A stretch of DNA of 64,000 nucleotides, taken from positions 298,746 through 362,745 of the forward strand of contig CAVPMA010000019.1 in NCBI GenBank assembly GCA_963706315.1. Direction: 5' to 3'. The translations under genes and the position numbers were made by a program. Position 1 is the stretch's first letter. Each line of letters starts with the position of its first letter. This document shows, piece by piece, positions 54,090-60,676 of the stretch. The notes under the pieces were generated by a model. The model saw nothing but the letters and a program-made list of their open reading frames with translations. It was not told where the DNA came from and did not search any database. The DNA comes from CALMEC01 sp963706315 (GTDB taxonomy: Bacteria > Actinomycetota > Thermoleophilia > Miltoncostaeales > Miltoncostaeaceae).

Positions 54090-54272
54090 CTAGTCGCGCC
54101 TGCTGCGCGGGACGGGCCGCTCTCCAACGCCGAGGCAGGCGGGGCACACCCGCGGAACCAGCCCCTCGCCGTTGCGGTCCTCGAAGATCCGTCGCTGCCC
54201 CCAGCACAGGCCGCAGGGGGCCCACGTGTCGAGGGTCGTCGTCGCGTCGATCGCGATGCCCACCGCCGTCAT
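54090..54272 (-). CDS. Small DnaJ-type zinc-ribbon protein (paralogue 1)
   Basis: A 60-residue protein from ATG 54272 (GTGAGGGG upstream). Two CxxCxG knuckles, PCGLCWGQRRIFEDRNGEGL and VCPACLGVGE, recall the central zinc domain of DnaJ. It is clearly homologous to the gene at 59108, sharing CWGQRRIxEDRNGEGLVP. Such proteins could be metal-binding chaperone-like factors; the function is unknown. Not part of a clear operon. Confidence 0.65.
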   Translation of the reverse strand: MTAVGIAIDATTTLDTWAPCGLCWGQRRIFEDRNGEGLVPRVCPACLGVGERPVPRSRRD

Positions 54273-54594
54273 CCCCTCACCGGCCTGCTCGCGTCGAGGG
54301 CCGCATCTTCCCACGTCGCAGATGGAGAGCAGACCACTTGACACCGAACATGGTTCATGGCGTTCTCGTTCAGAAGGGGTTCTCCTCCCCTCCCCGTCGA
54401 CCTCATCGACGCTGACCGTTTCGGACGACCTGATGGACGGGCCGTGAGTTGCCTGGACGACCGCTCCCTCCAAGGTCACGACGGGGCTCGGGGACTGGTC
54501 GTGGGTTGCCCGACCGGGTCGTGCCTGGATCGCCACACCTCGCCATCCGTGTGCTCCAGATTCCAGAGGGATCAGCCTCGTGGCAGGAGCCCGG

Positions 54595-54697
54595 TCCGAC
54601 GCCGGGTGGTGTCGCGTTCGGATGCCGTTCGTTGGGGGTCCACGCACTATTTCGCCTGCCTCTCCCGCCAGAGGTAGTCCCCGATCGCGTAGAGCAT
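54595..54697 (-). repeat. Repeat pair member (inverted)
   Basis: Inverted copy of 51111-51216; on the minus strand it reads ATGCTCTACGCGATCGGGGA, then CTCTGGCGGGAGAGGCAGG, AAATAGTGCGTGGAC and CCGAACGCGACACCACCCGG. Overlaps the end of the small membrane frame below. Confidence 0.6.
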
Positions 54698-54749
54698 CGC
54701 GACGGCGACGAGGACCAGGAGCACCGCGATGACTTTTCAACTCCAACAT
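54647..54749 (-). pseudogene. Miniature single-pass membrane protein, frameshifted
   Basis: One frame reads VIAVLLVLVAVAMLYAIGDY then LWRERQAK and TAG, a convincing membrane helix plus basic tail. Its only in-frame starts are GTG 54724 or the internal ATG. An ATG at 54749 (MLELK) would supply a sensible start if one A were removed from the AAAA run near 54734. About 33 residues if repaired. The same tail appears at 51111. Function unknown. Confidence 0.4.
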
Positions 54750-55008
54750 CATCCCGTCACCCGTGCGTCCTCATGCCATTGGTGCCAGCCGGCGGTGGCG
54801 ACTCCACGAGCATCGGCTAGCCATAGCCCGTCGATGCGAAGTCATTCATTGAGCCGAGGCTAGCCACGATCCCGGACGGCCCGAGGCGAGTGGCAAAACG
54901 AGTGGCAAGAGTGCCGCCCGATGCTCCTCGATGCCGCTCGACGCGGCGGCGACGAAGTGGAAGCCGATGCGCCAGTTCGGTCCGTCCATCGGCCGAACGG
55001 CACACGTC

Positions 55009-55095
55009 CTCCCGAGGCCGGGAGCATGGATCGGGTGTCCGAGATCGGGCGCGGGGAAGAAGAAATGGCGGGGTGTTGCCCACCTTGTTGCCCAA
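55009..55095 (-). repeat. Dispersed repeat (inverted), doublet and half dyad
   Basis: On the plus strand: CCTCCCGAGGCCGGGAGCAT, GGTGTCCGAGATCGGGCGCG, then GGGGTGTTGCCCACCTTGTT and GCCCA. The GGACCATTTCCTC end is missing. It is followed by the 30-base CGAAATGCCGAACCAGTCAA block also seen at 47878. Confidence 0.65.
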
Positions 55096-55154
55096 AGGGC
55101 GAAATGCCGAACCAGTCAAGGATCACAAGATGATCATTTGCAGGGGAAAGAGTG

Positions 55155-55200
55155 ATGGGCCGTCTGGGACTCGAACCCAGGCCTTGGGATTAAGGCTCCT
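55155..55200 (-). repeat. tRNA-Lys 3'-half look-alike, best T-arm
   Basis: On the minus strand: AGCCTTAATCCCAAGGC, then a perfect T-arm CTGGG TTCGAGT CCCAG, then ACGGCCC and A. This is the closest of the four to a canonical tRNA-Lys end, but again lacks a 5' half. Confidence 0.55.
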
Positions 55201-55702
55201 GTTCGGGATGTCGGACTGTGCCGTATGGTGTCGTTGTGTCCGTCCTGGACGGCATCCGGAGCAGTCAGGAGCGGTGTACGTGACGTCCTGTGATGTCGCG
55301 TCCGGCGGAGTTCGTTTGCAAGGCCGTTTGCATCAGCGGCTGGCGTTGGAATGCGGCGAAGCCCCTGGTAGGAGCGCCCCGCTGGACCTTTGGGCGGGCC
55401 GGCCTGGCTGGGTACTCTTCGCTCTGAGCGTCCGATGCAGTCGAGGATGACTTGGAGGCGATCGGTGGCAGTAGGAAACGCCATGGCGAGCGGACCAGGT
55501 TCAGGACCTCAAGGAACGCGATGCGCCCAGCCGATGAGCGAACGCCGACCGGCGACCCGGGCGAGGTAGCGCTGGCGGAATGTGGCTTCTGACGTTGTGC
55601 CGGGCGCTCCGCTGACCTGCAGGTGGGCGCTCTGTGACGACGTCGCCTCGTTCGACAGCCCGGTTGGCTCGTCGAGCAGCAGTGGCCGCGATGCGCGCCG
55701 CG

Positions 55703-56452
55703 TTAGAAGGGTCGCGTGCTCCGGTGTCCGAGGGCGTCGAGACGAGCCATGTCCGTGTCCGTGAGGGCGAAGTCGAAGACGCGGCGGTTCTCGACGATGC
55801 GCTCTCGCCGTCCGGACTTGGGGATGGCGGGGATGTCGCGCTGGACGGCCCAGCGCACCATGACCTGCGCCGGGGTGCGGCCGTGGCGGCGGGCGACCTC
55901 GGCGATGACGGGGTGGTCGATCTGCCTGCCGCGTGCGAGCGGGCTGTAGGCCTCGAGCACCACTCCGGCCCGGCGGTGGGCCTCGACCACCTCGAGCGCG
56001 AACGCGAACGGGCTGAAGTCGACCTGGTTGACCATGGGCGCCACGTCTGCCCGGGCGACGAGCCGCTCAAGCCGGCCCGGGTCGTAGTTGGAGACGCCGA
56101 TCGCGCGCGCCAGGCCCCGCTCGTGAAGCCGCTCGAAGTCGGGCCAGACCGCGTCGCTCGCCCGGGTGGGCCAGTGGATGAGGTAGAGGTCGACCCAGTC
56201 GAGACCCAGCCGCGCGAGGCTGCCGGTGAGCTCCCGCTCGGGATCCCCGGTCCCGGGCGTCATCTTCGTCGTCACGAACACCTCCTCGCGCGGGAGGCCG
56301 GTCGCCCGGATCGCCCGTCCCACGCCCTCCTCGTTGCGGTAGGAGGGCGCCGTGTCGACGTGCCGGTAGCCCGCCTCGAGCGCCCACGCCACCGCCTGCT
56401 CGGTCTCCCGGCCCGCGGGGATCTGCCAGACGCCGAGCCCGACGAGCGGCAT
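55703..56452 (-). CDS. Aldo/keto reductase
   Basis: A NADPH-dependent (beta/alpha)8-barrel reductase of about 250 residues. Blocks: GLGVWQIPAGRETEQAVAWA, YRHVDTAPSYRNEEGVGRAI (catalytic Asp, Tyr), VFVTTKMTPG (Lys), LDWVDLYLIHWP (His) and IPAIPKSGRRERIVENRRVF for the cofactor phosphate. ATG 56452 is the first usual start, but the first strand (PAVPLAGGTLMPLVGLG) begins upstream; a CTG at 56512 overlapping the sixA stop may be the true start. Likely cotranscribed with sixA. Substrate broad. Confidence 0.88.
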   Translation of the reverse strand: MPLVGLGVWQIPAGRETEQAVAWALEAGYRHVDTAPSYRNEEGVGRAIRATGLPREEVFVTTKMTPGTGDPERELTGSLARLGLDWVDLYLIHWPTRASDAVWPDFERLHERGLARAIGVSNYDPGRLERLVARADVAPMVNQVDFSPFAFALEVVEAHRRAGVVLEAYSPLARGRQIDHPVIAEVARRHGRTPAQVMVRWAVQRDIPAIPKSGRRERIVENRRVFDFALTDTDMARLDALGHRSTRPF

Positions 56453-56508
56453 CAGCGTCCCGCCGGCGAGCGGGACCGCCGGCTCGCCGCCGAGTCGGTG
56501 GTCTCCGA

Positions 56509-57021
56509 TCAGACGAGCTCCCTCGGGACCACGAACGCCACGAGCTCGGCACCACCGGGGCGGAGGTCCCGCCAGCCGGACACCGGCGCCTGCAGGGTGG
56601 CCAGCGCGCCGGTGGGCATCTTCGCCCGGAGCCGGTCGAGGGCCTCGCGCTCGCCGCTCCCTGCGAGGGCGACGGCCAGCCCCTGCAGGGCCGGGTTGTG
56701 CCCGATGAGAAGGACCGAGGTTACCGTTGCCGGCAGCGTGCGAAGCCGAAGCAGGAGGTCCTCCTCGCCGGCCCCGTAGAGCTCCTGCTCGACCTGGGCG
56801 GGGACGTCTGGCAGCGCCTCGGCGACGAGCTCGAGCGTCTCGCGCGTGCGCCGCGCCGGCGAGCAGAGGATGAGCGCCGGCCGGATCCCCTCGCGGCGGA
56901 GGTACTCGGCCATCGCGCGGGCGGCACGGCGCCCACGCGGAGCGAGGGGCCGCTCGGCGTCGAGGTGGCCCGGGTCCTCCCAGCTCGACTTGGCGTGGCG
57001 CAGCAGGTGGACGACCCTCAC
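56509..57021 (-). CDS. sixA: Phosphohistidine phosphatase SixA family
   Basis: A 170-residue member of the histidine phosphatase superfamily from GTG 57021. The catalytic RHA motif is LLRHAKSSWED (His9), and the second His is in VLLIGHNPALQGLAVAL. CSPARRTRETLELVAEAL is also typical. SixA removes phosphate from phosphohistidine proteins or small metabolites in the cytoplasm. Located just upstream of the aldo/keto reductase and downstream of a truncated SagB-type gene on the same strand. Confidence 0.88.
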   Translation of the reverse strand: MRVVHLLRHAKSSWEDPGHLDAERPLAPRGRRAARAMAEYLRREGIRPALILCSPARRTRETLELVAEALPDVPAQVEQELYGAGEEDLLLRLRTLPATVTSVLLIGHNPALQGLAVALAGSGEREALDRLRAKMPTGALATLQAPVSGWRDLRPGGAELVAFVVPRELV

Positions 57022-57254
57022 GGTACGCCGCCACAGCGAAGGGATGGCGCCAGCGGAGACCGACGGCGGTGAGCGTGCGGCCGGTCTTGCCAGCTCGGCT
57101 TCGCCGGCAGCGGGAGCGGCGCGACCGTCGGATACTGCTTGAAGGGCAGGGGCTTGTTGGCCCAGTCGAGGTCGTGCCCCCCGGCGCGCACGCTCGCGTG
57201 GCTGTGCTTGGTGCGGTCGTGGTACTCCCACGCGGCGTCCGCCGAAATCACCAC
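57018..57254 (-). pseudogene. SagB-type dehydrogenase, N-terminal remnant
   Basis: From ATG 57254 the frame reads WEYHDRTKHSHASVRAGGHD, LDWANKPLPFKQYP and PLPLP, the conserved N-terminal arm of SagB-type nitroreductase-fold dehydrogenases (YHxxTKHS...LDWANxPxPFKxYP). After about 50 residues it turns into arginine-rich sequence with no FMN-binding domain, ending at 57018 over the sixA start. About 200 residues are missing, so the gene is truncated. Such proteins act in azole RiPP synthesis or in stand-alone reductases; no maturation partners are present. Confidence 0.65.
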
Positions 57255-57352
57255 TCGCCAGCCTACGTCGCCGCCCGCCCCTCGACCAGGCGCCAGGCCC
57301 TCGCCACGCCGGATCCCACGCCGCAGCGGCGGCGAGCACTAAGCTGGCCTCG

Positions 57353-57736
57353 ATGGAGGTGCTCTCGAGCCGCGTCCTCCTGTCTCCGCGCGATCACGAG
57401 CGCTCCCTGCGCTTCTACGAGGAGACACTCGGCTTGGCCGTCTACCGCGAGTGGGGCCGGGGGCGCGAGCGCGGGGCCGTCTTCTTCCTCGGCGGCGGGC
57501 TCCTCGAGATCTCGGGCCCCCCCGTCGAGCCGGCGACGGGGGCGGCCCGCCTGTTCCTCCAGGTGCGCGACCTGCGCGCCGCACGCGAGCGCTTCGCAGC
57601 GCTGGGCGTCCCGATCGAGCAGGAGCCCGCCGTCCGGCCCTGGGGGCTCTTCGAGATGGTCGTCCGCGATCCCGACGGCCTGGCGCTGGTGTTCGTCGAA
57701 GTGCCGACCAACCATCCGCTCCGGCGCCGCGGCTGA
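57353..57736 (+). CDS. Glyoxalase/VOC-fold protein
   Basis: A 127-residue single vicinal-oxygen-chelate protein from ATG 57353: SSRVLLSPRDHERSLRFYEE, GAVFFLGGGLLEISGP, RLFLQVRDLRAARERFAALG and FEMVVRDPDGLALVFVE, with conserved Glu residues that bind metal in the family. Members include glyoxalase I, extradiol dioxygenase-like and resistance proteins. Divergent from the SagB remnant. Function not assignable. Confidence 0.82.
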   Translation: MEVLSSRVLLSPRDHERSLRFYEETLGLAVYREWGRGRERGAVFFLGGGLLEISGPPVEPATGAARLFLQVRDLRAARERFAALGVPIEQEPAVRPWGLFEMVVRDPDGLALVFVEVPTNHPLRRRG

Positions 57737-58320
57737 CCCGCTGGGCCGGACGGGATGCTGGCGGAGTGGGCCCAGGCGCGGCCGGAACCACGACATCTCG
57801 CGTCCCCCCGCTCAGGCCTCGCGCGGGCGGGCCTCGAGCACGGCCGCCGCCAGCGCCACCTGGGCGCAGCGCAGCTCCCCCTCGGCCAGCACAGCCTCGC
57901 GCGGGATGGCTGCGCTACCGGATGCGTGAGCCCTGGGGGCGTGCCCTCCAACAACCCAGCGGGGTTTAGTTCCGAGCCCTGCGTCACCAGCCTGAGTGAG
58001 ACTGCACTCAGTCCTTGGCGCGAGCCGAGGCCGTCTGCCACGCTTCGCGAGCGCGAGAGCGCGGGAGTGCCGGAAGTAAGGATGCCGGGATCGACTATCG
58101 GGGCCCCAGGAGCCAAGCGAAATCCCTGCAAATTGCCATGTCGCGGGTGCGAGGAATGCGACGAAATCCGCTGGCGTGCGTGCTCCGGTGGTGTTCGGTA
58201 GACGGGATGACAGGGGCGGACAAGCCAGTCCGTGGGCGGCGGTCGCGCTTGGGTCACGCCGCCATGGCGAGCCGCCGGCGGGGGACCGGCCTGCGCCGCC
58301 CGCTCGAGAGCGCATTGGGA
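57737..58320. other. Gene-free stretch with TTTGCAGGG-type block
   Basis: Around 58081-58165 it reads CCGGGATCGACTATCGGGGC, AAATCCCTGCAAATTGCC, related to the inverted-repeat block at 28640-28710. A minus-strand frame ends EGELRCAQVALAAAVLEARP near 57812, protein-like but unsupported. No gene called. Confidence 0.35.
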
Positions 58321-58444
58321 GACGGTCGGCAACAACGGCAGGCCGCCGCGCGACGACTCCTCGAGGTACATCTACCTGGCGATCGCGGTGACGATCGGAG
58401 TGGTGCTGCCGATCGTCACCGGCTTCGTTGTCTTGCTCACCTGA
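58321..58444 (+). CDS. Small single-pass membrane protein (start unclear)
   Basis: The frame ends RDDSSRYIYLAIAVTIGVVL, PIVTGFVVLLT and TGA 58441-58443: a membrane helix preceded by a polar N-terminus. No clear start codon or ribosome site is in this frame; the boundary given is where a plausible polar leader begins. A strong terminator follows four bases later, which supports a real gene end here. Function unknown. Confidence 0.4.
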
Positions 58445-58447
58445 GGC

Positions 58448-58483
58448 GGCGCCCCGCCCTGCCCGATCGGGCGGCGGGGCGCC
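58448..58483. terminator. Bidirectional terminator hairpin
   Basis: GGCGCCCCGCC and GGCGGGGCGCC form a perfect 11-bp stem with a 14-base loop, between converging genes ending at 58443 (+) and 58513 (-). Confidence 0.8.
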
Positions 58484-58512
58484 GTTGAGGGCGAGCGCCG
58501 GTTGCTGTCGGA

Positions 58513-58842
58513 TCAGGCGATGGCCCCCGCCAGCAACTCGACCCCCGGCTGCGTGCGGCGGGTCCTGTCCTCGTCCACCGCGAAGTCGCGGACAGTGATG
58601 TTCGCGAAGTTCGGGAACGCCCCGACTGTCTGGAACAGCTCGGACGCGGCGTAGCCGTCCGAGGCGGCCCGGTCGGCGAACAGGTAGACGCCGCCATAGG
58701 TGTTGGACGCCGGGTCGCGAAGCCAGATCTTGGCCAGCAAGCCAGGCAGCTCGGCGAACGCGGGGGACAGCTGCTCGCAGGCCTGAGCGTAGCCGTCTTC
58801 GCTCATGTCACGGAGGTTGAAGTTGATGATCTTGACGTGCAT
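58513..58842 (-). CDS. YdhR-like putative monooxygenase
   Basis: A 109-residue protein from ATG 58842 with GAAAGGACCTG upstream. VKIINFNLRDMSEDGYAQAC, LAKIWLRDPASNTYGGVYLF and GYAASELFQTVGAFPNFANI match the YdhR/dimeric alpha-beta barrel family, small cofactor-free or haem-like monooxygenases. It is the last gene of a four-gene operon (methyltransferase, zinc ribbon, small protein, YdhR). Substrate unknown. Confidence 0.8.
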   Translation of the reverse strand: MHVKIINFNLRDMSEDGYAQACEQLSPAFAELPGLLAKIWLRDPASNTYGGVYLFADRAASDGYAASELFQTVGAFPNFANITVRDFAVDEDRTRRTQPGVELLAGAIA

Positions 58843-58846
58843 CTGG

Positions 58847-59044
58847 TCAGGTCCTTTCGGGTTGGCGCGATCGGCGGCGTGCGCCCTCGCGCAGGGACGC
58901 CGCGGCGACCGCTGTGTCGTAGTCCAGCTGGAGCGCGTTGAGCTCGGGCCGTCATGCCTTGGGGATGGTCGGGGTCGGGGTGCGCCCCGGCGGGCACGCC
59001 ACGTGCAACACGTCGATCCAGCTTCGGATCTGCGTGGTTTTCAT
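58847..59044 (-). pseudogene. Small operon protein, frameshifted (about 65 residues)
   Basis: GAAAGGAGGACCTCG gives ATG 59044 an excellent ribosome site. The first frame reads KTTQIRSWIDVLHVAC and PTPTIPKA, then stops at 58952. If one base is skipped there, the frame continues PELNALQLDYDTAVAAASLR to a TGA at 58847, four bases before the next start. The second half is clearly protein-like, so a one-base indel is the simplest reading. As it stands only a 30-residue peptide would be made. No family recognised. Confidence 0.5.
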
Positions 59045-59107
59045 CGAGGTCCTCCTTTCAGGTGTCGGATGTCGGGCCGGAACGCCCGGCCCAGAGCTGT
59101 TCGGGGG

Positions 59108-59275
59108 TTACGCCCGCGCCACCAGCTGCTCGCCCAGGCCCAGGCAGGTCGGGCAGCGCTGTGGCACCAACCCTTCGCCGTTTCGGTCTTCGAGGATGCG
59201 CCGCTGGCCCCAGCAGGTCGGGCACGGCCGCCAGAGCGCGGGCTGGGCGGGAATGGGTCTTGGGGTGGTGATCAC
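59108..59275 (-). CDS. Small DnaJ-type zinc-ribbon protein (paralogue 2)
   Basis: A 55-residue protein from GTG 59275 with GCAGGAGGCTCATC upstream. CPTCWGQRRILEDRNGEGLV and RCPTCLGLGE give two CxxCxG knuckles, closely similar to the gene at 54090. It sits between a SAM methyltransferase and the small protein at 59044, all on the minus strand with short gaps, so it is in one operon. A metal-binding or assembly role is possible but unproven. Confidence 0.7.
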   Translation of the reverse strand: MITTPRPIPAQPALWRPCPTCWGQRRILEDRNGEGLVPQRCPTCLGLGEQLVARA

Positions 59276-59327
59276 GATGAGCCTCCTGCGGGTACGCCCC
59301 GATCGATCGCTCTGACAACCGGCGTCG

Positions 59328-60437
59328 TCAGGGACGCGCTTCGTAGACGATGTTGAAGGGGGTCTCGGCGGCGCGGCGGAAGCGGGTGAAGCCGCCAGCC
59401 GTCACGACGTCACGGATCCTCGCCTCCCCCGCCTGCGCGCCGAGCGCCAGCCCGACCTCCTGCGCCAGCGACGACGGCGTGCACAGCAGGGTCGAGAACC
59501 CGTAGTAGGCGCGCCCGACCGGGTTGAGGTTATCCTCGACGCGGTCTCCCGCGGCCGGCTCCACGATCATCCATGTCCCGTCCGCCGCGAGCGAGCTGCG
59601 CACATGGCGGGCCGCGCCCACCGGGTCGCCCATGTCGTGTAGACAGTCGAACATCGTTACGAGGTCGTACCCCACGCCGGGAAACGTCGACGCGGGGGCG
59701 GTCTCGAAGCGGATGCGCTGCGCAGTCAACGGATACTTCCCGATGCGCGCGGTGAGACCGGCCTCCCTCGCGCGCTCGCGGGCGGTCTCGATCGAGCCGG
59801 AGTGGTAGTCGTAGCCGACGAAGGTCGACCTCGGGAACGTCGTTGCCATCAGGATCGTCGACGCGCCGTGGCCGCAGCCGACGTCGGCCACCTTGGCGCC
59901 GCGCTCGAGCTTCTCGACGACGCCTTCGAGCACCGGGAGCCAGCAGGGGACGAGGTTGGCGTTGTAGCCGGGCCGGAAGAATCGCTCGGTGCCGTCGAAG
60001 ACGTCGTGACTGTGCTCATGCCAGCCGACGCCGGCACCGCTGCGGGCGACCTCGGTGATGCGCGGCGAATCGAGGACCGACCCGACTGCGACCTGGAAGA
60101 GACCGGGCAGGTAGGCGGGACTGTCCTCGTCGGTGAGCGCCATCGCCTGCTCGGCCGGGAGGGTGTAGCGCCCTTCAGCCGGGTCGTACTCGACGTAGCC
60201 TCCCGCTGCCTGGGCGTTCAGCCACTCGCGCACATAGCGTTCGGCGACTCCGGCGCGCCCTGCGAGCTCGCCGGAGGTGAGCGCGCCAGCCCCTGCGAGC
60301 GCTCGGTACAGGCCGAGCTTGTCTCCCATCACGACGAGCGCGGAGTTCAGGGTCGCCCCCACCTCGTCGACGGCGCGGAACACGAACGCCATCAGCTTGT
60401 CGTGATCGATGGTGGGCGGCGAATTGGTGGTGGTCAT
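59328..60437 (-). CDS. SAM methyltransferase with N-terminal winged helix
   Basis: A 369-residue protein from ATG 60437 (GAAGGAGGCGACC upstream). Residues 30-110 form a winged-helix domain (VVMGDKLGLYRALAGAG, LAGRAGVAERYVREWLNAQA) as in the Rv2258c-like group. The Rossmann domain has motif I AKVADVGCGHGASTILMA, then FVGYDYHSGSIETARE and MFDCLHDMGDPVGAARHVR. Likely methylates a small molecule. First gene of the operon ending with the YdhR-like protein. Confidence 0.88.
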   Translation of the reverse strand: MTTTNSPPTIDHDKLMAFVFRAVDEVGATLNSALVVMGDKLGLYRALAGAGALTSGELAGRAGVAERYVREWLNAQAAGGYVEYDPAEGRYTLPAEQAMALTDEDSPAYLPGLFQVAVGSVLDSPRITEVARSGAGVGWHEHSHDVFDGTERFFRPGYNANLVPCWLPVLEGVVEKLERGAKVADVGCGHGASTILMATTFPRSTFVGYDYHSGSIETARERAREAGLTARIGKYPLTAQRIRFETAPASTFPGVGYDLVTMFDCLHDMGDPVGAARHVRSSLAADGTWMIVEPAAGDRVEDNLNPVGRAYYGFSTLLCTPSSLAQEVGLALGAQAGEARIRDVVTAGGFTRFRRAAETPFNIVYEARP

Positions 60438-60676
60438 GGTCGCCTCCTTCTTCGTCAGGTTGCATCGACGGTGGGGCGGGGGAAGCCGACGCGGTCGCCG
60501 TGGCGATGGATGTGCAGGCGGTGCGTTTGAGACGACCGCCCAGCTCGGTCTTTCCTCTCCCCGACGGCGACGGCCGCCGCATGTCGATTGGGACGAACCT
60601 AGGCGGCACGTCCCGAGCCGCCATCGACCGTTTTCGCCATCTTGGCGGCGTCCGCTTTGCAGGCGGAGAGCGTTCG

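Larger units (their letters stand above)
54273..55702. other. Repeat-rich stretch
   Basis: Contains the repeat pair member 54595-54697, the dispersed repeat at 55009-55095, the tRNA-Lys-like fragment at 55155 and the shared 145-base block to about 55342. GACCTGATGGACGGGCCGTG near 54427 echoes GACCTCATGGACGGGCCATG near 53980. From 55343 to 55702 nothing is recognised. Confidence 0.45.

Noticed and set aside
55155..55200. Functional tRNA-Lys gene
   Set aside because: Only the T-arm and 3' acceptor side are present; no D-arm or 5' GGGCCGT strand lies in the expected 75 bases.
58952..59044. 30-residue RiPP-like precursor peptide beside a methyltransferase
   Set aside because: The continuation in the next frame is protein-like and ends four bases before the next gene, so a frameshifted 65-residue protein is simpler; no RiPP maturation enzyme is intact nearby.
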